NCBI GenBank assembly: GCA_017506845.1
Contig: JAFVMP010000174.1
Coordinates: 1-13,618, forward strand
Direction: 5' to 3'
DNA length: 13,618 nt
Origin: Campylobacter sp.
Lineage (GTDB): Bacteria; Campylobacterota; Campylobacteria; Campylobacterales; Campylobacteraceae
Part shown: positions 6,771 through 13,618 of the stretch, piece after piece
Numbering within the stretch: position 1 is the first letter of the stretch
How the letters are laid out: each line of letters begins with the position of its first letter
Notes under the pieces: model-generated
What the model was told of the DNA's origin: nothing
Seen by the model: only the letters and a program-made list of their open reading frames with translations
The model's database searches: none
Translations under genes and position numbers: made by a program

Positions 6771-6820
6771 TAAATTATCTTAAATCTAACAAATAAAAAT
6801 GTAATTATTAAAAAGTTCCT

Positions 6821-6839
6821 GATATTGATAATTTCTATC
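6821..6839 (+). promoter_or_regulatory. candidate Fur-binding site upstream of the gatC-fur operon
   Basis: GATATTGATAATTTCTATC agrees with the classical 19-bp Fur box GATAATGATAATCATTATC at 15 of 19 positions. It sits 15 bases before the TATAAT of the gatC promoter, where bound Fur would block RNA polymerase. Because fur is the fourth gene of this operon, the site would allow iron-dependent autoregulation. Campylobacter Fur sites differ somewhat from the E. coli consensus and A/T-rich DNA raises chance matches, so it is a candidate only. Confidence 0.45.
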
Positions 6840-6851
6840 TAAGAAAACTTA

Positions 6852-6860
6852 TGATATAAT
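6852..6860 (+). promoter_or_regulatory. extended -10 promoter of the gatC-pilT-cvpA-fur operon
   Basis: TGATATAAT is a perfect extended -10 (TGnTATAAT). Transcription should begin near 6867, giving a leader of about 25 bases before the GTG start of gatC. No competing promoter of similar quality is visible before the following plus-strand genes, so it may drive a long transcript. Confidence 0.75.
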
Positions 6861-6891
6861 CGCTCAAAAATTTTAAATTTGGGGTGAAACT

Positions 6892-7179
6892 GTGCAAATT
6901 GATGATAAAATGCTTGAAAAATTGGAGAAATTAAGCGCACTAAAGATTCCGGATGATAAGCGTGAAGAGTTTAAGGGTCAACTTAGCAAGATTGTCGATT
7001 TTGTTGATGTTTTAAATGAGTTAAATTTAGATGGCATAGAAGCTGCAGTAAGTACTGTAAGCGGTGGAACTCCACTTAGAGATGATGAACCACGCAAGAG
7101 TGATGTAATAGATATAATTTTACAAAATGCTCCACAAAAACAGGGCAAAAGTTTTGAAGTTCCAAAAATTATCGAGTAG
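6892..7179 (+). CDS. gatC: Asp/Glu-tRNA amidotransferase subunit C
   Basis: GatC is the small subunit of the GatCAB complex that converts Glu-tRNA(Gln) and Asp-tRNA(Asn) to the glutamine and asparagine forms. It stabilises GatA and wraps around the A-B interface. The 95-residue length is normal and the family pattern is clear: an N-terminal helix LEKLEKLSALKIP, the middle VDFVDVLNELNLDGIE, and the TPLRDDEPRKS segment (residues 60-70) that matches the canonical LREDE region. Translation begins at GTG (6892), preceded by GGGGTG at 6881-6886; the next in-frame ATG (codon 7) would cut off the conserved start. gatA and gatB are not in the window. It is the first gene of the plus-strand operon, three bases before pilT. 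Confidence 0.95.
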   Translation: MQIDDKMLEKLEKLSALKIPDDKREEFKGQLSKIVDFVDVLNELNLDGIEAAVSTVSGGTPLRDDEPRKSDVIDIILQNAPQKQGKSFEVPKIIE

Positions 7180-7182
7180 AAT

Positions 7183-8217
7183 ATGGCTATAAGATCTTTG
7201 CTTGATTTGGTAATAGATAAGAAAGCTAGTGATTTACACCTAGTAGCTAGAAGTATGCCAAAGATTAGAATTGATGGAGAGCTAGTTTCTACAGGAAATG
7301 TAGTTCTAACACCAAATGATATAGAAGAAATTTGCCTACCACTTATAGATGAAGAGCAAAAAGCTGAATTAAAAAAATTTAAAGAGCTTGATTTTTCTAT
7401 TGATCTTGGCAATAGTAGATTTAGAGTAAATTATTATTATACTATGAATGGTGAGCTCTCAGCTGCATTTCGTACTATACCGCTAGAGATACCAACGCTC
7501 GATGATATTTGCGCACCCGATATATTATTTGATTTAGCTAAGAAACAAAAGGGGCTAATTCTAATAACTGGAGCTACAGGAAGTGGTAAAAGCACTACGC
7601 TAGCAGCTATTTTAAATGAGATAAATCAAAGTCAAAATAAACACATCATTACTATTGAAGATCCAGTAGAATTTATTCATACTAGCAAAAACTCACTATT
7701 TTCGCATAGAAATGTTGGAAGTGATACAAGCTCATTTTCACGAGCGTTAAAATATGCTCTTAGAGAGGACCCAGATGTGATTTTAGTTGGAGAGATGCGT
7801 GATAAAGAGACTATGGCAATGACTATTGAAGCGGCTCAAACAGGGCATTTGGTCTTTGCAACACTACATACAAACTCAGCTGTAAGCTCTATAAATAGAA
7901 TAATAGATAGTTTTGCTACAAGTGATCAAGCATATATCAAAAGCTCTTTAGCCTCATCATTAATAGCTGTAATTTCTCAAAATTTACTCCCAAAAATTGG
8001 TGGAGGTAGGGTTGCGCTTTTTGAGATTATGCTAAATAATATCGCAATTTCAAATTTAATAAGAGAGGGGAAAATTCATCAAATCCTCTCTCAAATGCAA
8101 CTTGGTAGCTCGCAAAGTGGTATGAGAATTATGGCAAACGAGATACAAAAAGCACTAGATGAAAATATAATAACAAAAGATATTGCGATGCAATTTAATG
8201 CGACAAATTTAAATTAA
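7183..8217 (+). CDS. pilT: PilT-type twitching/secretion ATPase
   Basis: The 344-residue protein matches PilT along its length. The N-terminal PAS-like domain begins with the family pattern LLDLVIDKKASDLHL (6-20). The ATPase core has Walker A GATGSGKST (130-138), the Asp box IEDPVEF (158-164), Walker B DPDVILVGEMRD (196-207) and the His box TGHLVFATLHT (220-230). The C-terminal PilT motif AISNLIREGKIHQ (288-300) is close to the AIRNLIRE region of true PilT proteins, including the partner-contacting helix. PilT powers type IV pilus retraction. No pilin, PilB, PilC or secretin gene is near, so its real machine is unclear. There is no strong ribosome-binding site; it starts three bases after gatC and may be coupled. 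C. jejuni has the flanking genes without it, as I recall. Confidence 0.9.
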   Translation: MAIRSLLDLVIDKKASDLHLVARSMPKIRIDGELVSTGNVVLTPNDIEEICLPLIDEEQKAELKKFKELDFSIDLGNSRFRVNYYYTMNGELSAAFRTIPLEIPTLDDICAPDILFDLAKKQKGLILITGATGSGKSTTLAAILNEINQSQNKHIITIEDPVEFIHTSKNSLFSHRNVGSDTSSFSRALKYALREDPDVILVGEMRDKETMAMTIEAAQTGHLVFATLHTNSAVSSINRIIDSFATSDQAYIKSSLASSLIAVISQNLLPKIGGGRVALFEIMLNNIAISNLIREGKIHQILSQMQLGSSQSGMRIMANEIQKALDENIITKDIAMQFNATNLN

Positions 8218-8230
8218 TGGAGAAGAATTG

Positions 8231-8815
8231 ATGGATTTTATTACTTGGTTTGATATTATTATTATCGCTGTAGTAATTATTTTAGGAATTAAGGGTATTA
8301 TAAATGGCCTTATTAAAGAAGTTTTTGGCCTTATAGGTATTATTGGTGGTGTGATTATCGCTAGTAGAAATGCAAATTTAGTTGGAGATTTAATAAGTCT
8401 TTATATATATCAACTCAGTGATTCGGCAGAATTTTTCTTTGGATTTTTGCTTGCTTTATTAGTATTTTGGTTTGTATGTTTGATGCTTGGTAATCTACTA
8501 TCAAAGATGTTAAAAATGAGCGGATTGGGATTTGTGGATAGATTATTGGGATTTTTTGTTGGAGCAGCAAAGATATTTTTAGTTCTTGCTATTTTGGCTG
8601 CGATTGTATCAAAAATTTCAATACTTAATCAAAAAATATCTCCATTTTTTGAAGGTAGCAAGGTCTATCCAATATTATTAAGTGCTGGTCAATTTATTAT
8701 GGCAATGGATGTTAGCAAAGTGAAAGAGAGTGTAGAGAGTGGTCAGATTGTCGTTCCTGAGCTTTTAGATAGTGTTGAGGGAGTAGAAGAAAATTTAACT
8801 AAGGTGGAGCAATGA
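8231..8815 (+). CDS. CvpA-family inner-membrane protein
   Basis: The 194-residue protein has four hydrophobic segments at roughly residues 6-27, 30-45, 67-90 and 105-128, a basic loop after the third, and the CvpA hallmark [15 protein letters not shown] (about 100-114). The C-terminal tail is hydrophilic and acidic. CvpA is linked in other bacteria to colicin V export and envelope stress or bile resistance, but its mechanism is not known. I choose the ATG at 8231, which has GGAG at 8219-8222 eight bases upstream, over an in-frame TTG three bases earlier. The 3' end overlaps fur by four bases (ATGA). Confidence 0.9.
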   Translation: MDFITWFDIIIIAVVIILGIKGIINGLIKEVFGLIGIIGGVIIASRNANLVGDLISLYIYQLSDSAEFFFGFLLALLVFWFVCLMLGNLLSKMLKMSGLGFVDRLLGFFVGAAKIFLVLAILAAIVSKISILNQKISPFFEGSKVYPILLSAGQFIMAMDVSKVKESVESGQIVVPELLDSVEGVEENLTKVEQ

Positions 8816-9279
8816 TAGAAAATATTGAATATGATGCGTTGCTAGAGAGATTTAAGAGGGTATTACGAGATAATGGTTTAAAATATACCAAACAGCGTGA
8901 AGTGCTTTTACAAACATTATATAATAATAGTGAGCATTTTACCCCAGAGCAGTTATATTTGTATATCAAAGAACGCCATCCGGGGCTAAATGTCGGTATT
9001 GCTACAGTTTATAGAAGCCTAAATTTACTTGAAGAATCAGGTATGGTAACTTCTATTAGTTTTGGTGCCCAGGGTAAGAAATTTGAACTAGCTAATAAAC
9101 CACATCACGACCATATGATCTGTAGGCAGTGTGGTGTGATAGTTGAGTTTGAAGACCAGATTATAGAAAAGCGTCAATTAGCAATTGCTAAAGAGCATGG
9201 CTTTAAGCTTACTGGCCATATTATGCAACTATATGGTGTTTGTAGTGAATGCAATAAACAAAAGATAAAAGGAATTTAA
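8812..9279 (+). CDS. fur: ferric uptake regulator Fur
   Basis: Fur is the iron-sensing repressor. The 155-residue protein has a winged-helix DNA-binding half, with the recognition-helix region [16 protein letters not shown] (62-77), and a metal-binding dimerisation half containing HHDH (98-101), a structural zinc pair CRQC (104-107) and a second pair CSEC (144-147). The N-terminal extension before TKQRE (26-30) is typical of the epsilonproteobacterial Fur form rather than PerR or Zur; a PerR assignment is less likely from position beside lysS and glyA. It overlaps the cvpA-family gene by four bases, so it has no room for its own promoter. Expression should come from the gatC promoter, where a Fur-box-like site lies. 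Confidence 0.95.
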   Translation: MIENIEYDALLERFKRVLRDNGLKYTKQREVLLQTLYNNSEHFTPEQLYLYIKERHPGLNVGIATVYRSLNLLEESGMVTSISFGAQGKKFELANKPHHDHMICRQCGVIVEFEDQIIEKRQLAIAKEHGFKLTGHIMQLYGVCSECNKQKIKGI

Positions 9280-10770
9280 TTGATTTTTGATAATGAATTA
9301 GAGCTAACTCGTCTTGCTAAAGCTGATGAGTTAAGACAGATGGGTGTTAGCCCATATCCGCATTTTTTAAAGCGTGAGATGAGTATAGCTGAGTTTAAAA
9401 ATGAATTTAGCTATATAAAAGATCTACCTGATGGAGAGAAAAAAGCTACTAAAGAGGTAGTAATAGCTGGCAGAATTAAGCTAAAAAGAGTTGCTGGTAA
9501 ATCTACATTTGCCAATATTGAAGATGAGAATGATAATGTTCAAATTTACTACTCATTAGCTAGTATTGGCGAAGAGTGCTATATGAAATTTAAGAAAAAT
9601 CTTGAAGTTGGTGACATAGTGCTTGTAAAAGGTTATGCTTTTATTACTCAAACTGGTGAATTTAGTTTGCATGCAAGTGAGGTTGTATTAGCTGCTAAGG
9701 CTATATCTCCATTGCCTGAGAAATTTCATGGATTAACTGATATAGAGACAAGATATCGCCAAAGATACCTAGATATGATTATGGATAAGGGTGTAAGGGG
9801 CGATTTTCTTAAGCGTTCAATTATTATTAGTACCATTAGAAGATTTTTTGAAGAGCGTGGATTTTTAGAGGTGGAGACTCCTATGATGCACCCAATAGCT
9901 GGTGGAGCAAATGCTAAACCATTTGTTACTCATCATAATGCATTAGGTGTAGATAGATATCTCAAAATCGCTCCTGAGCTGTATCTAAAAAGACTTATTG
10001 TAGGTGGTATGGAAGCAGTATTTGAGATGAATCGTTGCTTTAGAAATGAAGGAATGGATTTAACTCACAATCCTGAATTTACTAGTATTGAATTTTATTG
10101 GGCTTGGCATGATTATTTTGAAGTTATGGATCTGACTGAGGAGCTATTTGCTACATTGCTCGATAAGTTAAATTTAGGCAAAATTATTGAATTTGATGGT
10201 CAAAATATCGATTTTTCTAAGCCATTTAAAAGGATTAAATATCTTGATGCACTTGTAGAAATCGGTGGGTTAGATAGAGAAATTATAAGCGATAAAGAGA
10301 AGATATTGGCTAAATTAAAAGAGGATAAATTTGAAGCAAATGAAAAGCTTGATCTTGGTCATTTACAAGCTGAACTTTTTGATAATTATGTTGAAAGTAA
10401 GCTAATTAATCCTACATTTATAACAGATTTTCCTATCTCAATTTCACCTCTTTCTAGAAGAAGTGATGAAAATCCTGAAATCGCAGAGAGATTTGAGCTA
10501 TTTATCGCTGGTCGTGAATTAGCAAATGCATTTAATGAGCTTAATGATCCAATTGATCAATATGAGAGATTTAAAGCTCAAATACAGAGCAAAGATGCTG
10601 GCAATGATGAAGCTCATGAGATGGATGAGGATTATTGTAGGGCTCTTGGATATGGTATGGCACCAACTGTTGGTTGGGGTCTTGGCGTTGATAGGTTGGT
10701 AATGCTACTATTAAATAAAAAATCAATTCGCGATGTTATATTATTTCCAGCGATGAAACCAAAAAATTAA
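9280..10770 (+). CDS. lysS: lysyl-tRNA synthetase, class II
   Basis: LysS charges tRNA(Lys) in the cytoplasm. The 496-residue protein has an OB-fold anticodon-binding domain (about 55-140), then the class II core: [10 protein letters not shown] (158-167), motif 1 near 180-201 ending in FLEVETPMM, motif 2 with [21 protein letters not shown] (254-274) and motif 3 [11 protein letters not shown] (467-477). The lysine-specific [13 protein letters not shown] segment (231-243) is present. Translation starts at TTG (9280), directly after the fur TAA, with AAAGGA at 9268-9273. The next ATG is codon 21, which would remove conserved sequence. Size and motifs are complete. Confidence 0.97.
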   Translation: MIFDNELELTRLAKADELRQMGVSPYPHFLKREMSIAEFKNEFSYIKDLPDGEKKATKEVVIAGRIKLKRVAGKSTFANIEDENDNVQIYYSLASIGEECYMKFKKNLEVGDIVLVKGYAFITQTGEFSLHASEVVLAAKAISPLPEKFHGLTDIETRYRQRYLDMIMDKGVRGDFLKRSIIISTIRRFFEERGFLEVETPMMHPIAGGANAKPFVTHHNALGVDRYLKIAPELYLKRLIVGGMEAVFEMNRCFRNEGMDLTHNPEFTSIEFYWAWHDYFEVMDLTEELFATLLDKLNLGKIIEFDGQNIDFSKPFKRIKYLDALVEIGGLDREIISDKEKILAKLKEDKFEANEKLDLGHLQAELFDNYVESKLINPTFITDFPISISPLSRRSDENPEIAERFELFIAGRELANAFNELNDPIDQYERFKAQIQSKDAGNDEAHEMDEDYCRALGYGMAPTVGWGLGVDRLVMLLLNKKSIRDVILFPAMKPKN

Positions 10771-10779
10771 GGAGTATAT

Positions 10780-12024
10780 ATGAATTTAGAAAGTTATGAT
10801 AAAGAGATTTACGCTCTTTTAAATAAAGAGCTTGAGCGTCAATGCGATCATTTAGAGATGATTGCTAGTGAGAACTTTACATATCCTGAAGTTATGGAAG
10901 TTATGGGTTCAGTTCTTACAAATAAATATGCTGAGGGCTATCCTGGTAAGAGATACTATGGTGGATGTGAATTTGTAGATGAAATTGAGCAGATTGCAAT
11001 TGATAGATGTAAAAAGCTTTTTGGATGTGAGTTTGCTAATGTTCAACCAAATAGTGGTTCACAAGCAAATCAAGGTGTTTATGGTGCTTTCTTAAAACCA
11101 GGAGATAAGATTTTAGGTATGGACTTAAGCCATGGCGGTCACTTAACTCACGGTGCTAAAGTATCAAGCTCAGGTAAGTATTATGAGAGCTTTTTTTATG
11201 GTGTTGAGCTTGATGGCAGAATTAACTATGATAGAGTAGCTGATATTGCAAATATAGTAAAACCAAAAATGATTGTATGTGGTGCAAGTGCATATACTAG
11301 AGAGATTGACTTTAAACGCTTTAGAGAGATAGCTGATAGTGTTGGTGCATATCTATTTGCTGATGTTGCACATATTGCTGGTTTAGTAGTAGCTGGTGAG
11401 CATGCTCATCCATTCCCTCACTGCCATGTGGTAAGCTCTACAACTCACAAAACTTTAAGAGGCCCAAGAGGCGGTATTATCATGACAAATGATGAAGAGT
11501 TTGCTAAAAAAATAAATAGCTCAATCTTCCCAGGAATCCAAGGTGGGCCATTAATGCATGTTATTGCTGGTAAGGCTGTAGGCTTTAAACATAATCTAAG
11601 CGATGAGTGGAAAGTATATGCTAAACAAGTAAAAGCAAATGCTAAAAAACTTGGCGAGGTATTAATTAGTCGTGGATATGATTTAGTAAGTGGTGGTACT
11701 GATAATCACCTTGTACTTGTTAGCTTTTTAAATAAAGATTTTAGCGGTAAAGATGCAGATATAGCTTTAGGCAATGCAGGAATCACAGTAAATAAAAATA
11801 CAGTTCCAGGTGAGACTAGAAGCCCATTTGTAACAAGCGGTATTAGAGTAGGTAGCCCAGCTCTTACTGCTAGAGGTATGAAAGAGGCTGAATTTGAGTT
11901 AATTGCAAATCGTATAGCTGATGTATTAGATGATATCAATAATACTGATAAACAACGCAAAATCGCAGCTGAATTAAAAGATTTAGCTCATCAATTTATC
12001 ATCTATAATAAGGCGACATTTTAA
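10780..12024 (+). CDS. glyA: serine hydroxymethyltransferase
   Basis: GlyA is the pyridoxal-phosphate enzyme interconverting serine and glycine and feeding one-carbon units to tetrahydrofolate. The 414-residue length is normal. Recognisable features are IASENF (28-33), the [16 protein letters not shown] stretch (49-64), [11 protein letters not shown] (87-97), DVAHIAGLV (195-203) and the cofactor-lysine motif [14 protein letters not shown] (219-232), with Lys224 expected to bind PLP. The start has AAGGAG seven bases upstream. It lies nine bases after lysS and shares one base (TAATG) with the next gene. Confidence 0.98.
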   Translation: MNLESYDKEIYALLNKELERQCDHLEMIASENFTYPEVMEVMGSVLTNKYAEGYPGKRYYGGCEFVDEIEQIAIDRCKKLFGCEFANVQPNSGSQANQGVYGAFLKPGDKILGMDLSHGGHLTHGAKVSSSGKYYESFFYGVELDGRINYDRVADIANIVKPKMIVCGASAYTREIDFKRFREIADSVGAYLFADVAHIAGLVVAGEHAHPFPHCHVVSSTTHKTLRGPRGGIIMTNDEEFAKKINSSIFPGIQGGPLMHVIAGKAVGFKHNLSDEWKVYAKQVKANAKKLGEVLISRGYDLVSGGTDNHLVLVSFLNKDFSGKDADIALGNAGITVNKNTVPGETRSPFVTSGIRVGSPALTARGMKEAEFELIANRIADVLDDINNTDKQRKIAAELKDLAHQFIIYNKATF

Positions 12025-12566
12025 TGCAGCGCACAGATCTATCGCTTATCAAAATGATAACCGACCACTATTATATTAAGCGTGATCTAACTGTAAAAAA
12101 GATTGAGCATAAGGGTAGGTATTTTTTTGATAAATTTGAAAGAGTAGATGAACCGCTTAGCCTAGCAATACAAAGAGAACATGCTGAGCGTAAAATAATT
12201 GTGGCACACTCTTTGATTAATAGGTTAAATAAGGTTGAAAATATTGTTTTTGACTATAATGGCAGAATGCCTGAACGCTTTTGGCATAGAGCTCAGCTAC
12301 TACTAAGAGAAGAGGGGTTTATAAATTTCACAGCTTATGAGACCAAAACCCCTGGTCATTTACATCTATATGTCCATAAAGGTCATACAACCTTTATGGA
12401 AGGGTGTCAAATAGCTAATAAACTATCAGTGATGCTATCACAAAAGTTACCTCAAGAGTGGAGAATGTTTCCTACTATGGATATGCCATTAGAGTATAAT
12501 ATTCTAGCCTTGCCATATGAGCTCTATCAAAAAGAGCGTGGTGCTAGCTGGTCAAAACATATGTAA
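12024..12566 (+). CDS. DUF1882-family protein of unknown function
   Basis: The 180-residue protein matches my memory of the DUF1882 family, restricted to Campylobacter and Helicobacter relatives and found between glyA and a SPOR gene in C. jejuni. It has no signal peptide or membrane segment, so it should be cytoplasmic. Visible pieces: a basic N-terminal part, helix 54-70, a strand [15 protein letters not shown] (73-87), then [22 protein letters not shown] (99-120), which looks like a core beta-hairpin, and a C-terminal [18 protein letters not shown] (142-159). The GHLHLYVH pattern recalls the SGxxGxHLYV strand of archaeo-eukaryotic-type primases, but an accompanying DxD is not clear. Start overlaps glyA by one base. 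Function unknown. Confidence 0.8.
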   Translation: MQRTDLSLIKMITDHYYIKRDLTVKKIEHKGRYFFDKFERVDEPLSLAIQREHAERKIIVAHSLINRLNKVENIVFDYNGRMPERFWHRAQLLLREEGFINFTAYETKTPGHLHLYVHKGHTTFMEGCQIANKLSVMLSQKLPQEWRMFPTMDMPLEYNILALPYELYQKERGASWSKHM

Positions 12567-12576
12567 AGGATAAATT

Positions 12577-13404
12577 ATGGAAGAAAATAATAATTTACAA
12601 GATATCTTGCTAGATAAAAACGAAGAGGAAAAGTCTGGTGGTATACGCAAAATTTTAATTGGTGTGGCGTTGCTAGTTATCATTTTTGTTGTAGTATTGA
12701 TTGTTGTGAAGTTTTTAAATTCAAATGATACTAAAAAGGTTAACGATATATCTGATAGTCTATTACTACCTGCTGAGTTGCCTGCTAATACATCAGATAA
12801 TAGTGGCTCAAATGACCTTTTTGAACAAGTGCCAATTGTTAGTGATAATTCAAATTCTAAAGAGAGTTTTGAAAATATCGTAAATGAGTATAAAAATGCT
12901 CAAGCTGCCATGGATACTACGCCTAGTATGATTGTGCCAGTGCTACCTCCAAAAGTTGAAGAGCCATTTGGTGCAACTGCTCCAGCTGTTAAAGATAACA
13001 AAAAAGAACCAGTTAAAAAATCTGAACCAGCTAAAAAGGTAGAACCTAAAAAAGAGCCAGTTAAAAAGGTAGAACCAGTTAAAAAATCAGAACCTAAAAA
13101 AGAGCCAGTTAAAAAATCAGAACCAGTTAAAAAGGTAGAACCTAAAAAAGAGCCAACTACTACAAGTGGCCTAGCTAAGGGAACATATATTCAAGTTGCA
13201 TCTGTATCTAAACTCGATAGAAATAGTGCTTTGATTAAAAGAATTACAGCTAATGGCTATAAATACACAACTCATGAAGTTGTTGTAAATGGTAACAAAG
13301 TAGTAAAAATTCTAATTGGTCCATTTAGTTCTAATATTGAATCAAATATTCAAAAAATACGCCAAGATATCTCAAGTGGCGCCTTTGTTTATAGGGTTAA
13401 ATAA
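12577..13404 (+). CDS. SPOR-domain membrane protein, FtsN-like layout
   Basis: The 275-residue protein is arranged as a cytoplasmic N-terminus (1-24), one membrane helix (about 25-46), a Ser/Asn-rich periplasmic linker (50-140), a Lys/Pro/Glu repeat region (144-193) and a C-terminal SPOR domain (about 200-275) starting KGTYIQVASVSKLDRN and ending SSGAFVYRVK, with the ILIGPF strand at 245-250. SPOR domains bind glycan strands that lack stem peptides at the division septum, so a role in cell division or septal peptidoglycan is likely; the topology matches FtsN and DedD. An AAAGGA ribosome-binding site precedes the ATG. It follows the DUF1882 gene by ten bases and aroE begins two bases after it. 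Which SPOR paralogue this is cannot be told. Confidence 0.88.
   Translation: MEENNNLQDILLDKNEEEKSGGIRKILIGVALLVIIFVVVLIVVKFLNSNDTKKVNDISDSLLLPAELPANTSDNSGSNDLFEQVPIVSDNSNSKESFENIVNEYKNAQAAMDTTPSMIVPVLPPKVEEPFGATAPAVKDNKKEPVKKSEPAKKVEPKKEPVKKVEPVKKSEPKKEPVKKSEPVKKVEPKKEPTTTSGLAKGTYIQVASVSKLDRNSALIKRITANGYKYTTHEVVVNGNKVVKILIGPFSSNIESNIQKIRQDISSGAFVYRVK
13006..13149 (+). repeat. three tandem 48-bp repeats inside the SPOR gene
   Basis: Residues 144-191 consist of three 16-residue units of the form EPxKKx-EPxKKx-EPKK, with V/A and S/V variation at the x positions. The DNA copies share long identical tracts, such as AACCTAAAAAAGAGCCA at the unit joints. Because each unit is 48 bases, a multiple of three, loss or gain would change spacer length without frameshift. 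The encoded segment is a rigid, basic linker between the membrane helix and the SPOR domain. Confidence 0.85.
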
Positions 13405-13406
13405 TA

Positions 13407-13618
13407 ATGAAATATTTTGCTCTTTTTGGTAATCCTGTATCGCATTCTATCTCGCCAAGACTTCATAATAGTGCGCTTTGCGGGTTGGGTATAAATGGAA
13501 TATATGGTAGGATTTTACTAGAGCAAGGCGGTGATATAATTGATAAATTTAAAAAATATAACCTTCAAGGGGCAAATATCACCGTTCCATTTAAAGAGTC
13601 AGTAATCAACCTTTGCGA
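13407..13618 (+). CDS. aroE: shikimate dehydrogenase, N-terminal part only
   Basis: The reading frame from the ATG at 13407 runs 70 codons off the right edge. It shows the shikimate-binding start MKYFALFGNPVSHSISPRLHN (residues 1-21; Ser12 and Ser14 are the substrate-contacting serines), and GANITVPFK (55-63), where Lys63 is the catalytic lysine in the family. AroE reduces 3-dehydroshikimate to shikimate using NADPH. AGGG lies 12 bases upstream as a ribosome-binding site, inside the end of the SPOR gene, and the stop of that gene is two bases away, so it belongs to the same transcript. The NADP-binding domain is outside the window. Confidence 0.95.
   Translation, partial: MKYFALFGNPVSHSISPRLHNSALCGLGINGIYGRILLEQGGDIIDKFKKYNLQGANITVPFKESVINLC

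Noticed and set aside
6730..6771. 14 extra N-terminal residues of the YfgM-like protein as a signal peptide
   Set aside because: The upstream ATG lacks a ribosome-binding site and falls in a -10 box; the TTG at 6729 has a strong one. A genuine membrane helix lies further in.
6978..7412. 144-codon minus-strand frame opposite gatC and pilT
   Set aside because: It is antisense to two conserved genes; its serine/isoleucine-rich product is typical of the reverse frame of A/T-rich coding DNA.
11706..11960. 84-codon minus-strand frame inside glyA
   Set aside because: It is antisense to the highly conserved C-terminal part of GlyA and has no supporting start signal.
1..13618. Mobile element, prophage, CRISPR, toxin-antitoxin or defence island
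   Set aside because: No transposase, integrase, spaced direct repeats, tRNA-linked attachment site or defence-type protein is visible; the only tandem repeats are coding repeats in the SPOR gene, and nearly all genes have clear housekeeping assignments.

Overview
The window reads as the chromosome of an A+T-rich epsilonproteobacterium, most likely a Campylobacter. Evidence: the block gatC / cvpA-family / fur / lysS / glyA / DUF1882 protein / SPOR protein / aroE, which as I recall is also the C. jejuni order; SPOR and DUF1882 genes in that characteristic position; extended -10 promoters of the TGnTATAAT type; and pervasive AAATTT codon use. A PilT-type ATPase between gatC and the cvpA-family gene, and a short-form HisG, suggest a lineage other than C. 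jejuni (C. fetus/C. concisus-like relatives are possible). The species cannot be fixed from this sequence.

Layout. (1) 1-237, minus strand: the first 79 codons of a class II DAHP synthase, reading out of the window. (2) 238-404: a divergent promoter region. (3) 405-1184, plus strand: a lone M48 metallopeptidase lipoprotein, closed by a good intrinsic terminator at about 1237-1282. (4) 1283-1710: a gene-free, very A+T-rich stretch between convergent genes, holding three copies of an AATTACTA-type motif and some weak dyads. (5) 6729-1711, minus strand: a tightly packed seven-gene operon. In transcription order it encodes a YfgM-like membrane protein, a BamB-like propeller lipoprotein, a 108-residue unknown, coaX, hisG (short form), a membrane metallophosphoesterase and psd. 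Most joints overlap or are one base apart. (6) About 6762-6891: a divergent promoter region with an extended -10 on each strand and a 15/19 match to the classical Fur box. (7) 6892-13618, plus strand: a nine-gene array of gatC, pilT-like, cvpA-family, fur, lysS, glyA, a DUF1882 gene, a SPOR-domain gene and the first 70 codons of aroE.

Functionally this is mostly housekeeping: tRNA-dependent amidation and lysyl-tRNA charging (gatC, lysS), one-carbon metabolism (glyA), CoA, histidine and shikimate synthesis (coaX, hisG, aroE, DAHP synthase), phosphatidylethanolamine synthesis (psd), iron regulation (fur), and envelope maintenance (M48 protease, YfgM/BamB-like pair, CvpA, SPOR). I see no mobile element, CRISPR array, tRNA, rRNA or obvious foreign island. 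The points most worth following are the Fur-box-like site ahead of the operon that contains fur, the YfgM/BamB-like pair with its probable TTG start, the PilT ATPase without visible pilus genes, the short HisG without a visible HisZ, and the conserved but uncharacterised DUF1882 protein.
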